In this document: positions 29,129 through 36,712 of the stretch, in pieces
How positions within the stretch are numbered: position 1 is the first letter of the stretch
Layout: every line of letters starts with the position of its first letter
From: Roseibium polysiphoniae
Lineage (GTDB): Bacteria; Pseudomonadota; Alphaproteobacteria; Rhizobiales; Stappiaceae
Direction: 5' to 3'
DNA length: 64,000 bases
Assembly: GCF_014842925.1 (NCBI RefSeq)
Contig: NZ_JACYXJ010000006.1
Location: 186,001-250,000, forward strand
Translations under genes and position numbers: made by a program
Notes under the pieces: model-generated
The model's database searches: none
Seen by the model: the letters and a program-made list of their open reading frames with translations, nothing else
Told to the model about the DNA's origin: nothing

Positions 29129-30152
29129 CATTTTCTCCGCGCTGGTACTTGCGCTGACATCTCTTTCATTCACTTCAATTCCGGCTAGGGCTGGTGGGGA
29201 AGGCGTCGCTGCCGGCATCATTGGCTTTGCCGCCGGTGCCATTGTCGGAAGCCAGATCAATAAGAACCGGCAAAAGCGGGTTTACCGGAACAGTTCACGC
29301 AGCAGTGGTCGTTCTGCAGAAGAACGTACTTACTGGAAGAGCATTCAGGCCGCTCTGAACACGGTCGGCTATAATGCCGGACCCGTTGACGGCGCACCGG
29401 GCCGCAAGACCCGTACCGCAATCAAGAATTTCCAGCTGTCGCTTCCGGCACAACCGACAGGCAAACTCACTCCAGAACAGGCGCAACTTCTTTTCGCGCG
29501 TGCCAATCCACAGCCGCAACCAACATATGTGGCGACGCAGCCACCTGCCGCTTATCAGCAGCAGCCGGCCCAGGCGTTTCCCAATGTGACGCTGCCTGGC
29601 AACGGTACCGCCACCTCAATTCAGCCAGCCACCGTACCGAACGGTCAGCAGGTGACGTTCCCCGCGCCTTCCATCTCGCAGGACACTCCGCCGATGCCAT
29701 CCCCTGCGGTTGTACCTGCGCAGAATTTCCCCTCTGTGAGCACGCCGACCGCAACTGCCAAGGCGCCCAGCGTCTCGCCGGAGAGCCAGGCGGTAAACTT
29801 CCCGACAGCAAACACGGACCAGAAGACAGCGACGCTGCCGACCCCGGTATCCGTTCCCGCTTTCCCAAGCGCAGCCCAGCCGGATGGCGGGACAATGGTT
29901 GCGTCGACAGACCCGACCGCTCCGTCGTTTCCAGCCGTTCAGGATGGTGCTCCTGTCGTGACGAAGCAGCCAATCGGCGTGACCGCCGCCGCTGCAACAG
30001 CACCAGCTACGAATGCACCTGCACCAGCGACCAACGTTGCTCCTGCACCGGCGGCGCAAGCGCAGGTTCAGATCGACGCAAGCGGACAGCCTTTTATCCT
30101 CGTCAACGGCCAGAAGTTCCTGTTGCAGGCGGCGGCTCCTGCAGCGCAATAA
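29112..30152 (+). CDS. Exported peptidoglycan-binding protein with Ala/Pro/Thr-rich tail
   Basis: A 346-residue protein with a signal peptide (about 1-27), a glycine-zipper-like segment (GVAAGIIGFAAGAIVGSQ), and a PG_binding_1 domain (about 75-130) with YWKSIQAALNTVGYN and GRKTRTAIKNFQ. The rest (about 145-346) is a low-complexity Ala, Pro, Thr and Gln tail ending in a short ordered piece (QPFILVNGQKFLL). It likely anchors in the periplasm by binding peptidoglycan and may span the wall. Start ATG 29112 has AGGGGGC upstream and overlaps the preceding stop. A copy of the ettA terminator lies 18 bases after the stop. Confidence 0.8.
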   Translation: MLKATSIFSALVLALTSLSFTSIPARAGGEGVAAGIIGFAAGAIVGSQINKNRQKRVYRNSSRSSGRSAEERTYWKSIQAALNTVGYNAGPVDGAPGRKTRTAIKNFQLSLPAQPTGKLTPEQAQLLFARANPQPQPTYVATQPPAAYQQQPAQAFPNVTLPGNGTATSIQPATVPNGQQVTFPAPSISQDTPPMPSPAVVPAQNFPSVSTPTATAKAPSVSPESQAVNFPTANTDQKTATLPTPVSVPAFPSAAQPDGGTMVASTDPTAPSFPAVQDGAPVVTKQPIGVTAAAATAPATNAPAPATNVAPAPAAQAQVQIDASGQPFILVNGQKFLLQAAAPAAQ

Positions 30153-30170
30153 CATTTGCCTCGGCAACTG

Positions 30171-30218
30171 CGATTTCAAACGGCGGTCCATCGGGCCGCC
30201 GTTTTGTTTGGGCAGGGG
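30171..30218 (+). terminator. Rho-independent terminator (direct repeat copy 2)
   Basis: The same 12-pair stem, ATC loop and T-rich tail as at 27,808-27,856, followed by the same GTTTGGGCAGGGG. It closes the two-gene envelope module and forms a direct repeat with the ettA terminator, 2,363 bases apart. Confidence 0.85.
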
Positions 30219-30288
30219 GGCGGCCTTGTGGCCCTGGAAGGTTTTCCAATAGGTTGCCACCGAAGCACCCTTTCACCGGAGCAATCGA

Positions 30289-30846
30289 TTGGCCAAGCAG
30301 TTCCCCGAACTCGATGATGCCCACCGCAGCTATATCGCGCGGCAGCACATTTTCTTCACAGCCACCGCCGCGCCGACCGGCCGGGTGAATGTCTCGCCGC
30401 GCTCGACAACGGCGCTGAAGCTGCTGGGACCGAATGCGCTAGTCTATCTGGACCGGACGGGCAGCAGCAACGAAACGGCAGCGCATCTGAAACTGTCCGA
30501 CCGGATGACGATCATGTTCTGCGCCATGGATGGCCCTCCGCAGATCATGCGGCTTTACGGCAAGGGCCGGATCATCCGCCGGGGCAGCACTGAGTATGAC
30601 GCCCTGCTGGAAAGCGCCTTTGCGGGTGAGGAACCGGGCGGCGCGCGGCAGATGGTTCACCTGGACTTCGACCTGGTGCAGACGTCTTGCGGCTACGGCG
30701 TTCCGCTGCACGGCTATGAAGGTGAACGGCCGTCCCTGGACAACTGGGCGGCGAACAAGAGCGCAGAGGAGCTCGAGGCCTATCAGCGGCAGAAGAACCA
30801 GGTCAGCATCGACGGATTTCCGACCGGCCTCTTTGAAGACGCGTGA
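30289..30846 (+). CDS. Pyridoxamine 5'-phosphate oxidase family protein
   Basis: A 185-residue split-barrel flavoprotein-like protein. The segment FFTATAAPTGRVNVSPRS and LVYLDRTGSSNETAAHL are the FMN-phosphate and dimer motifs of the PNPOx-like family; it lacks the full PdxH signature, so it is a general flavin or heme-utilising family member with unknown substrate. The start is TTG 30289 with GGAG about 7 bases upstream; no ATG is available near the N terminus. It stands alone after the terminator. Confidence 0.85.
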   Translation: MAKQFPELDDAHRSYIARQHIFFTATAAPTGRVNVSPRSTTALKLLGPNALVYLDRTGSSNETAAHLKLSDRMTIMFCAMDGPPQIMRLYGKGRIIRRGSTEYDALLESAFAGEEPGGARQMVHLDFDLVQTSCGYGVPLHGYEGERPSLDNWAANKSAEELEAYQRQKNQVSIDGFPTGLFEDA

Positions 30847-30884
30847 GGCTCAAGCGCGCGCAGTGCTGCCAACGGCCGTTGGCG

Positions 30885-31010
30885 TCAGGCCTGTTCCAGG
30901 TGACGCATGATGTCTCTGGAGCTTTCCGTGATGTTGTCGGAAATCGTCTTGATCTCTTCGGTCAGGGCGCCGAATTCGCGGCCATGGGCGCCAGCGCTGA
31001 CCGGCCCATC
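30885..31010 (-). pseudogene. Possible remnant of a chemotaxis-type signalling domain
   Basis: On the minus strand a 41-codon open stretch ends in TGA and has no start codon; an in-frame stop bounds it upstream. The translation includes AHGREFGALTEEIKTISDNI and SSRDIMRHLEQA, which resembles the helical signalling hairpin of methyl-accepting chemotaxis proteins (AGxxGxxF...EIK pattern). It lies in the gap between the PNPOx-like and MOSC genes. The resemblance is short and the call is tentative. Confidence 0.3.
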
Positions 31011-31104
31011 TCACTTGCCAATCAGTTGATCAATGTCTTTCATTGGTCCCACAGCAAGGCTTGGGCTAAGTCTCGGCCGACAATGATTTTCGAAAGGGCC
31101 ATTG

Positions 31105-31728
31105 ATGTCTTCCGCGGTTTCTCCTGATGCGATGATTGAGCAGCTTACTATCACGCCGGCGCGCAAATTGACCGGGCAGGTCTCAGATGTCCTGAAGACC
31201 CTGTCGCCAGGTGATTTTGCCACCCAATCGTGCAACGCGCTTGACCTTGAGTTTTCCGGCATCTCAGGCGATCGCCACGGCGGCTTCACGCGCAAATCCG
31301 GGGGACGTGAACCCTGGTATCCGCGCGGAACGGAAATGTGCAATGAGCGTCAGGTGTCCATCCTTTGCCCGGGCGAGCTGGCACTTGTGGCCCAGCGCAT
31401 GGAGCTCGAAACCGTCGAAGCGGCCTGGATCGGTGGCAATATCGTGCTGGAGGGCTTCCCCAACCTGTCCCTGATCCCACCGCGCACGCGGCTGGTGTTT
31501 GACGGCGGCACCGTCATCCGGGTGGATGGCGACAATGCGCCTTGCCGGGTGGCGGGCAGATCCATCGCAGCTCACGTTCCAGGCCGCGACGGGCTGGATC
31601 TTCTGTTCCCGAAAGTGGCAAAGCGCCTGCGTGGTCTTGTCGGCTATGTGGAAAAACCAGGCACGATCAGCGCCGGCGAAAGCGTGACGGCGGTCATCCC
31701 CGAGCAGTGGATCTACAATCCGGCTTAG
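31105..31728 (+). CDS. MOSC domain-containing protein
   Basis: A 207-residue stand-alone MOSC protein. It has SGISGDRHGG, NERQVSI and the conserved cysteine in APCRVAG, which in molybdenum cofactor sulfurases and YiiM-type proteins receives or transfers sulfur to the molybdenum cofactor. It may detoxify N-hydroxylated compounds or carry sulfur; the substrate is not readable. ATG 31105 is preferred over TTG 31102, with an AAGGG site upstream. Confidence 0.88.
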   Translation: MSSAVSPDAMIEQLTITPARKLTGQVSDVLKTLSPGDFATQSCNALDLEFSGISGDRHGGFTRKSGGREPWYPRGTEMCNERQVSILCPGELALVAQRMELETVEAAWIGGNIVLEGFPNLSLIPPRTRLVFDGGTVIRVDGDNAPCRVAGRSIAAHVPGRDGLDLLFPKVAKRLRGLVGYVEKPGTISAGESVTAVIPEQWIYNPA

Positions 31729-31755
31729 GCTCTCCGCAGAATGGCTGGGCCGGCC

Positions 31756-32085
31756 CTAGAACGCCTCGCCGTCATCTGGATCCAGGCGCTTCGCGCTGCC
31801 CCAGTCTTCCAGCACCTGGTTCATGTGATCCAGAACGAAGAAGCGCGCCGCATCCCGGTCATAGCCCTCGTCCAGCAGGGCGTCATAGTCGGTATGGGCG
31901 TGGCGAATGCGGCTGGTGGTTGCCTGCCAAAGCGCGATGGATGGCGGCAAATGCCGCAGATGCCCGGCCCGCGCTGCCTCAAGGATGGCTTCGGCATCGG
32001 CCATGGGCATGCGCGGAGCCAAAGACCTCAGCGCCTTGCGCATTTCCTTTTGCCGCTTTGTCCCCCCTGCCAATGACGTGCCCAT
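31756..32085 (-). CDS. DUF2293 domain-containing protein
   Basis: A 109-residue helical protein matching DUF2293: LAPRMPMADAEAILEAA, AGHLRHLPPSIALW and HTDYDALLDEGYDRDAARFFV are the conserved blocks. Function is unknown; members occur widely in Hyphomicrobiales. It lies between the MOSC gene (convergent) and the DUF1127-like gene on the same strand, 31 bases downstream of the latter. Confidence 0.85.
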   Translation of the reverse strand: MGTSLAGGTKRQKEMRKALRSLAPRMPMADAEAILEAARAGHLRHLPPSIALWQATTSRIRHAHTDYDALLDEGYDRDAARFFVLDHMNQVLEDWGSAKRLDPDDGEAF

Positions 32086-32116
32086 CCTTTTTCCAAGCTT
32101 TGACCATAAGCCCGTG

Positions 32117-32350
32117 TCAGCGCCAGTACCAGTCGCTGAAGGCCGGGCGAGCCCGGCGCCGCTCGTTTTCTTTCGCCCTCAATTCCGGGTCCTTGATCAC
32201 ATCATCAATCAGCTCATCGGGGATCCGGCGCAAGGCGCGGCGACGCCTATAGGCCAGCCAAAGGTGCCATAGGGGGCGCAGATGGCGGGCAACACACCTG
32301 CCGAGCCTCAGGCTTATGCCGAAACGCTGGTGAAGATGGTCAGGTCGCAT
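32117..32350 (-). CDS. DUF1127-like small basic protein
   Basis: A 77-residue arginine-rich protein. The C-terminal half, WLAYRRRRALRRIPDELIDDV, resembles the DUF1127 pattern (R-rich helix followed by L-x-x-L-x-D-x-x-L-x-D-I-G), although the last glycine motif is not clear. DUF1127 proteins in alphaproteobacteria bind RNA or regulate phosphate and carbon metabolism. It diverges from the cysteine-rich regulator across an AT-rich gap. Confidence 0.6.
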   Translation of the reverse strand: MRPDHLHQRFGISLRLGRCVARHLRPLWHLWLAYRRRRALRRIPDELIDDVIKDPELRAKENERRRARPAFSDWYWR

Positions 32351-32481
32351 GATGTCCTCCCGGGATGCTGATGAGATATAACGAAAGTTTTTTCTTTCTT
32401 TATCATGCTCGCCCTTTTCGGGCCTGGCAATATGAAAAGCAAAATCTTTTTTAAAATACGGATCTATGTTAGAAGCATGCC

Positions 32482-33114
32482 ATGTCCGATCGTACCAAGA
32501 CCCGACTGATCACGGCGCTGAAGACCGCCGGACCCCAGACCGCTGCCGAGCTTGCCAAGGCCGAGGGCGTGACCTCGGTCGCCGCCCGACAACATCTGGA
32601 CAGCCTGCTCGCAGAAGGTCTTGTGGGATTTGAGGACATCAAGGGCACGGTTGGCCGGCCCAAACGGGTCTGGACGCTGACCCGTGAAGGCCACGCCCAG
32701 TTTCCCGACAATCATTCCGGCCTGATCCTTGGATTGCTGGACGGCATGAAGGTGCTTTATGGCGATGAAGGCATCGACCGGTTGATTGCTCACCGGGAGC
32801 AGGAGGCGCTGAAGGTCTATTCAGCCGCCCTTGCCGACAAGGTTGATCTCAAGGACAAGCTCTCCGCTCTCGCCGAGATCCGCTCTCGCGAAGGCTATAT
32901 GGCAAGCGTCGAGGAAGACGCAAATGCGGGTGGCTTTCTGCTTGTCGAAAACCACTGTTCCATTTGCGCTGCGGCCACTGCCTGCCAGGGCTTTTGTCGG
33001 TCTGAGATGAGCCTCTTTCGGACCGTCCTGGGCCAGGACGTCGACCTCACCCGCACCGAACACCTCCTCTCCGGCGGCCGCCGCTGCGTCTACCACGTCA
33101 AGCAGTTGGCCTGA
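32482..33114 (+). CDS. Winged-helix regulator with cysteine cluster (SufR-like, COG2345)
   Basis: A 210-residue regulator with an N-terminal winged helix (about 5-70; GPQTAAELAKAEGVTSVAARQHLD) and a C-terminal domain with closely spaced cysteines, NHCSICAAATACQGFC, plus RRCVYHV near the end. That pattern suggests an iron-sulfur cluster, as in SufR-type sensors, but spacing differs from classic SufR, so the ligand is inferred. The upstream 130 bases are AT-rich and shared with the divergent DUF1127-like gene, a likely target. No suf genes are in the window. Confidence 0.82.
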   Translation: MSDRTKTRLITALKTAGPQTAAELAKAEGVTSVAARQHLDSLLAEGLVGFEDIKGTVGRPKRVWTLTREGHAQFPDNHSGLILGLLDGMKVLYGDEGIDRLIAHREQEALKVYSAALADKVDLKDKLSALAEIRSREGYMASVEEDANAGGFLLVENHCSICAAATACQGFCRSEMSLFRTVLGQDVDLTRTEHLLSGGRRCVYHVKQLA

Positions 33115-33315
33115 GGCGTTAGGTTGCCTTGCCACGTTCTGCCATGGCATCCATGCCGTGACCTTGCCTGGCAGCACCACTTCGATTTGGCGACGCACGG
33201 TTGTGCAGGATCAGGTCCTGCAATGACGGCTGAAGGTGGAGCCGAGACCTGTCCCTATCCACCTCTTTGCAAACCTCTCCCTCGTCATCCTTGGATTCCC
33301 CCCAACCACCGACGG

Positions 33316-33341
33316 TCATCCCCGCCTTGTGCGGGGATCCA
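33316..33341 (+). repeat. REP-like unit, forward
   Basis: TCATCCCCGCCTTGTGCGGGG with flanking GGATCC forms a stem of CCCCGC and GCGGGG. The identical core appears inverted at 33,431-33,456. Confidence 0.7.
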
Positions 33342-33430
33342 ATCCACATTGCCGCCAATCAGTCAGGTGCAAGCGGGCTGGAAACTTCCGCGCGATCACT
33401 GCTTTGGTCTTGAGACTTCGGGAACCAATA

Positions 33431-33456
33431 GCTCCCCGCACAAGGCGGGGATGACG
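33431..33456 (-). repeat. REP-like unit, inverted copy
   Basis: CCCCGCACAAGGCGGGGATGA is the reverse complement of the unit at 33,316-33,341; the pair forms a long-range inverted repeat with about 90 bases between. Confidence 0.7.
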
Positions 33457-33560
33457 TCCCAGATTGAAGCGAGACATTGCGGTTGAAAACACACTCTCCG
33501 TCGTCATTGTCGGGCTTGTCCCGGCAATCCAGGAAGGTTCGCGGCAGACACAGGAAGAGT

Positions 33561-33732
33561 GGATCCTCGGGACACGCCCGAGGATGACGCCAGTGGGTGT
33601 GGTCCAGCCTTGCCTCTCTCCCCACGCCTTCCCGGACGAGCGCAGCGAAGATCCGGGATCCGGTACGCCGGAACCTCAAGGGTCATGCCGAAGCGCTCGC
33701 GTTTACTGGGTCCCTGCCTGCGCAGGGAAGGC
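33561..33732. repeat. Composite palindromic intergenic repeat, copy B
   Basis: Carries the same three blocks as 25,781-25,950 in the same order: CCTCGGG-ACACG-CCCGAGG, then CGAGCGCAGCGAAGATCC with a CCGGGATCC core, then TCCCTGC-CTGC-GCAGGGA and AGGCA. Total length 172 versus 170 bases. The middle parts between blocks have diverged more than the palindromes. Confidence 0.72.
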
Positions 33733-34705
33733 AAAGAGAGGATGGAGCAGACCTTATCCCTCATTCGGACGGGGATAGGCGCCTCGCAAGGCATTGAAAA
33801 AACACGCACTGCCTATGAATAGCCGGAACTTATCCTCCCCCGCTGAACCTGTCGTATCATTGATCCCGTTCCTGCCATCACGGGGCCGAGTGCGGACCGT
33901 CCGTTCGCGGTGGTCGGGACCGGGTTTCGAGGATCGGGTCTGGTGTAACGGACCAGAGCCTTATCCGGTGACTGGCAGCTTGGACCTGCAGCGGGGAGTG
34001 ACGCGGTAGATCTCAGGCGCGTCTCGTATCTGGCAAACCGGAGGACGCTCTACTTCCGGCGCGCAGAAAAGAGAAAGACGCAAGTTCAGTCATTTGGGAC
34101 ACGGAACCTGGGCAGGCGTGAAGGCCTTGCACATCCCACCTTCCCAACCGCTCCCGGCAAGTCCGGAGCGCCTGCCATCCCGTTGAACGGGAAACTGAGA
34201 ACCAGCCAAAACGCCGGGGAGACATCCAGCGGCGGGATTGGTGTTGGCTTAACGGCTTGGTGCTAGGAACCGCCGCGATGATCTTGAGGCTTCGGCGCCA
34301 GTGGACCCCGCACGGGGCGGGGATGACGGCAGTGGGTGAGCCCCGATCCGCGTTACCCGGCTCAAGGCTCACGACAGGTCCGACTGTCACGATAGAACCA
34401 CCGGACAAAGATCAAGACGCCGGTGAAAAGGGCCCTGAAGCTGCAAAAAGCGACGCCGTGAAAACAATTCACCTTGTTTGAAACGCCCGAAAATAGCCGT
34501 CTTTGGATGGTCTTCGACAAGTCGAACGAGCGCATAAACGTCTTGGTTACCAAGATTGCTCATAGTCAGAGAATGTCAGCGGCCGGGGCTGACAGGTCGG
34601 AAAACGGGATTTTGACATCGCCGCCGCCTATCACCCAGCCGCAAAGTTTGATCGAGCGCGGACGTGTATTCCGTGCGGGTACGCGTAAATTGGACCCAAG
34701 AGTAC

Positions 34706-35968
34706 ATGCGTAAAAACACTCCGCAAACTGCTGCCGGTTCGGCAGAAAAAAGCCTCACAGGTGCCGTTCGCCTCGCCGTTTTCGGCGGTGCGAGCATTGT
34801 CGCCGGACTGGCCCTGATCTGGACCTTGAACGGTCCGCCCCAGGCGCTCGTGAGCCTTGGTCAGATATCTCAGGCAGAAAAGATGCCTGAGACGTTGGCC
34901 CCTCAAGGGCAGACAGACCCCGCGAAAAGCGCCGTCACCGCAACCGATGCAGGCCTTCCAGATGCAGGCCTTCCGGGGCCGCGTGAAATCGCCGCGATCA
35001 TTGCCCAAAAGGCGCGGCAGCACGAAGCCCTCGCGGCGCGGCATGACGAACGTCTCGAGGATCGAGCCGCTGCACAAATCAGCGCGACGGTTTCGACAGC
35101 CCTTGCCGAAGTTACCCCTGAGGCGATCGACCCGAAGGTCGCCCAGGCAGAGCAAGATGCAAAAACCAAATTGCGGCGCCTGATTGAAACACGGCAAATG
35201 GCCGGCCTGCTGACATTCCCCGAGGCGAATGCCCAAACAGTGGCCGTCGCGGAGCCAACCGCTGGCGACATTCCGGTGGACGCCGTTGTTGCGGCCGTGG
35301 CCAGTCTTGAGCCGGCAGAAGACCCGATCGAAGTGCCAGCGGTAAGCTCAGTCGCTCTGCTAGAGGCCGAGCCCGTGCCGGTGCCAGGCAAGCGCCCTGC
35401 CGCTCCGAAGCGCCGGATCGTCAAGCCGCGCGACAGCGCCGCGACAGCGTCGGCCTCCCTCGCCTATGCCCGCGACGTGGATCCGCGCAAGGAAGGCGAT
35501 GGCATCTTCAGCGGCCTGTCGAAAGTCTTCAATTCAGGCGAAGTACGGCTGCCAGGACGCGGCAGCGGCATTGCCGTCTACGACATCAGCGCAGCCACCG
35601 TGTATATGCCGGACGGCACGAAGCTGGAGGCACATTCAGGCATCGGCAAGATGCTCGACAACCCGCGTTATACCAAGGTGCGCAACAATGGGCCGACCCC
35701 GCCCAACATCTATAATTTGCGCATGCGCGAGCGTCGGTTCCATGGCGTGGAGGCCATCCGCATGCTTCCCGTCGATGTCGCTGCCATGCATGGGCGCGAC
35801 GGCATGCTGACCCACACGCCTCTCCTGCGCGGACGTATCGGCTCCCATGGCTGCGTGGCCTTCAAGGACTACAACAAGTTCCTCAGGGCGTTCAAAGCCG
35901 GCAAGGTGAAGAAGATGATTGTCGTGCCAAAGCTCGAAAAGCTTCCGGTCTACATGGCGGCGCTGTGA
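34706..35968 (+). CDS. Tlde1/DUF2778 L,D-transpeptidase-like exported protein
   Basis: A 420-residue protein with a membrane anchor or signal segment (about 22-42), a long Ala/Glu/Pro-rich linker (to about 265), and a C-terminal DUF2778 (Tlde1) domain (about 290-415). The domain has SGIGKMLDNPRY, GPTPPNIYNL, and a catalytic His/Cys motif GRIGSHGCVAF with Cys near residue 383, resembling L,D-transpeptidases and the Tlde1 effector fold. In rhizobia such proteins are probably wall-modifying. No type VI secretion gene is nearby, so a housekeeping wall role is more likely. ATG 34706 is used; an upstream ATG at 34664 is in frame. The next gene overlaps its stop by 4 bases. Confidence 0.85.
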   Translation: MRKNTPQTAAGSAEKSLTGAVRLAVFGGASIVAGLALIWTLNGPPQALVSLGQISQAEKMPETLAPQGQTDPAKSAVTATDAGLPDAGLPGPREIAAIIAQKARQHEALAARHDERLEDRAAAQISATVSTALAEVTPEAIDPKVAQAEQDAKTKLRRLIETRQMAGLLTFPEANAQTVAVAEPTAGDIPVDAVVAAVASLEPAEDPIEVPAVSSVALLEAEPVPVPGKRPAAPKRRIVKPRDSAATASASLAYARDVDPRKEGDGIFSGLSKVFNSGEVRLPGRGSGIAVYDISAATVYMPDGTKLEAHSGIGKMLDNPRYTKVRNNGPTPPNIYNLRMRERRFHGVEAIRMLPVDVAAMHGRDGMLTHTPLLRGRIGSHGCVAFKDYNKFLRAFKAGKVKKMIVVPKLEKLPVYMAAL

Positions 35969-36456
35969 GCGAACCATCGATCGCGACTGGTCAAGGTCCC
36001 GGCACTCCACTGGACTTCGTGACCGCCGGCGATGAAGATGGCGAGTGCCTTGCGAATTTACGCGTGGCGGCGATGCGCCCGAGCCTCGAGGCGATTGGCC
36101 GGTTTGACCCGGCCCGGGCGAAAGCAAGATTCCTGGAAAGCTTCACACCTGACGAGACCCTCCGGATCGAGGCTTCAGGTCAGCTTCTGGGGTTCTTTGT
36201 GCTGAGAACCCGGTCCGATCATCTCTACCTCGACCACCTCTATGTCCTGCCGGACATTCAGGGCAAAGGCATTGGCACTCATGTGGTAAGATATGCGCAG
36301 CAGAAGGCCGAAGCAGCCAAGCTACCCCTGCGGCTGGTTGCGCTCAGGGGCAGTGCCGCGAACGGGTTCTACACAAGGCTCGGTTTCAAGCTAAAGGGCA
36401 GCGCCGAGTTCGACAATGCCTATGAATGGACAGCCGGACAGGCCTCCGAAAGATAG
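35965..36456 (+). CDS. GNAT family N-acetyltransferase
   Basis: A 163-residue acetyltransferase starting at GTG 35965, which overlaps the preceding stop (GTGA). LYVLPDIQGKGIGTHVV contains the acetyl-CoA motif Q/R-x-x-G-x-G/A, and RLVALRGSAANGFYTRLGF is the usual C-terminal GNAT segment. The substrate is unknown. It is cotranscribed with, and translationally coupled to, the transpeptidase-like gene. Confidence 0.87.
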   Translation: MSEPSIATGQGPGTPLDFVTAGDEDGECLANLRVAAMRPSLEAIGRFDPARAKARFLESFTPDETLRIEASGQLLGFFVLRTRSDHLYLDHLYVLPDIQGKGIGTHVVRYAQQKAEAAKLPLRLVALRGSAANGFYTRLGFKLKGSAEFDNAYEWTAGQASER

Positions 36457-36464
36457 GCCCGGCT

Positions 36465-36647
36465 TTATTCAGGCCGGTATTTGCCCGTCACCGGATCCTG
36501 CACCAGTTTTTCCGCAGGTCTCTTGTTGGCAGAGCGGGCGGCAATATCCGACAAATGACGCTCGACATCTGCCATTTTCTTTTTCATGCGCTTGACGATC
36601 CAGTAGCCGCCAACGGCCAAAGCCGCCACACCGAGAAGTTCTGTCAT
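36465..36647 (-). CDS. Small single-pass membrane protein
   Basis: A 60-residue protein with one N-terminal hydrophobic segment (LLGVAALAVGGYWIV), then a basic stretch (KRMKKKM) and a soluble tail ending DPVTGKYRPE. The ATG 36647 has a strong GGGGAAGGGGAG site upstream, which supports a real gene. It is convergent with the GNAT gene (8-base gap). Unknown function; a cytoplasmic-facing tail is inferred from the positive charges. Confidence 0.68.
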   Translation of the reverse strand: MTELLGVAALAVGGYWIVKRMKKKMADVERHLSDIAARSANKRPAEKLVQDPVTGKYRPE

Positions 36648-36712
36648 CTGCTCCCCTTCCCCAAACTGATTTCAAACATTCCAGAGCGTTTGCAACCCGT
36701 CAATGCGCGGCA

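Larger units (their letters stand above)
33115..34705. other. 1.6-kb repeat-rich non-coding region
   Basis: No reading frame here has a recognisable product; the open frames contradict each other across strands and follow the repeat palindromes. The first 620 bases are a chain of REP-like units; a further unit resembling them occurs at 34,301-34,336 (GGGGATGACGGCAGTGGGTG). The remainder (34,340-34,690) is unassigned and must contain the promoter of the transpeptidase-like gene. Confidence 0.65.

Noticed and set aside
33794-34481. Several short frames in the 33-34.7 kb gap
   Set aside because: They overlap on both strands, follow repeat palindromes and have no ribosome-binding sites or domains.
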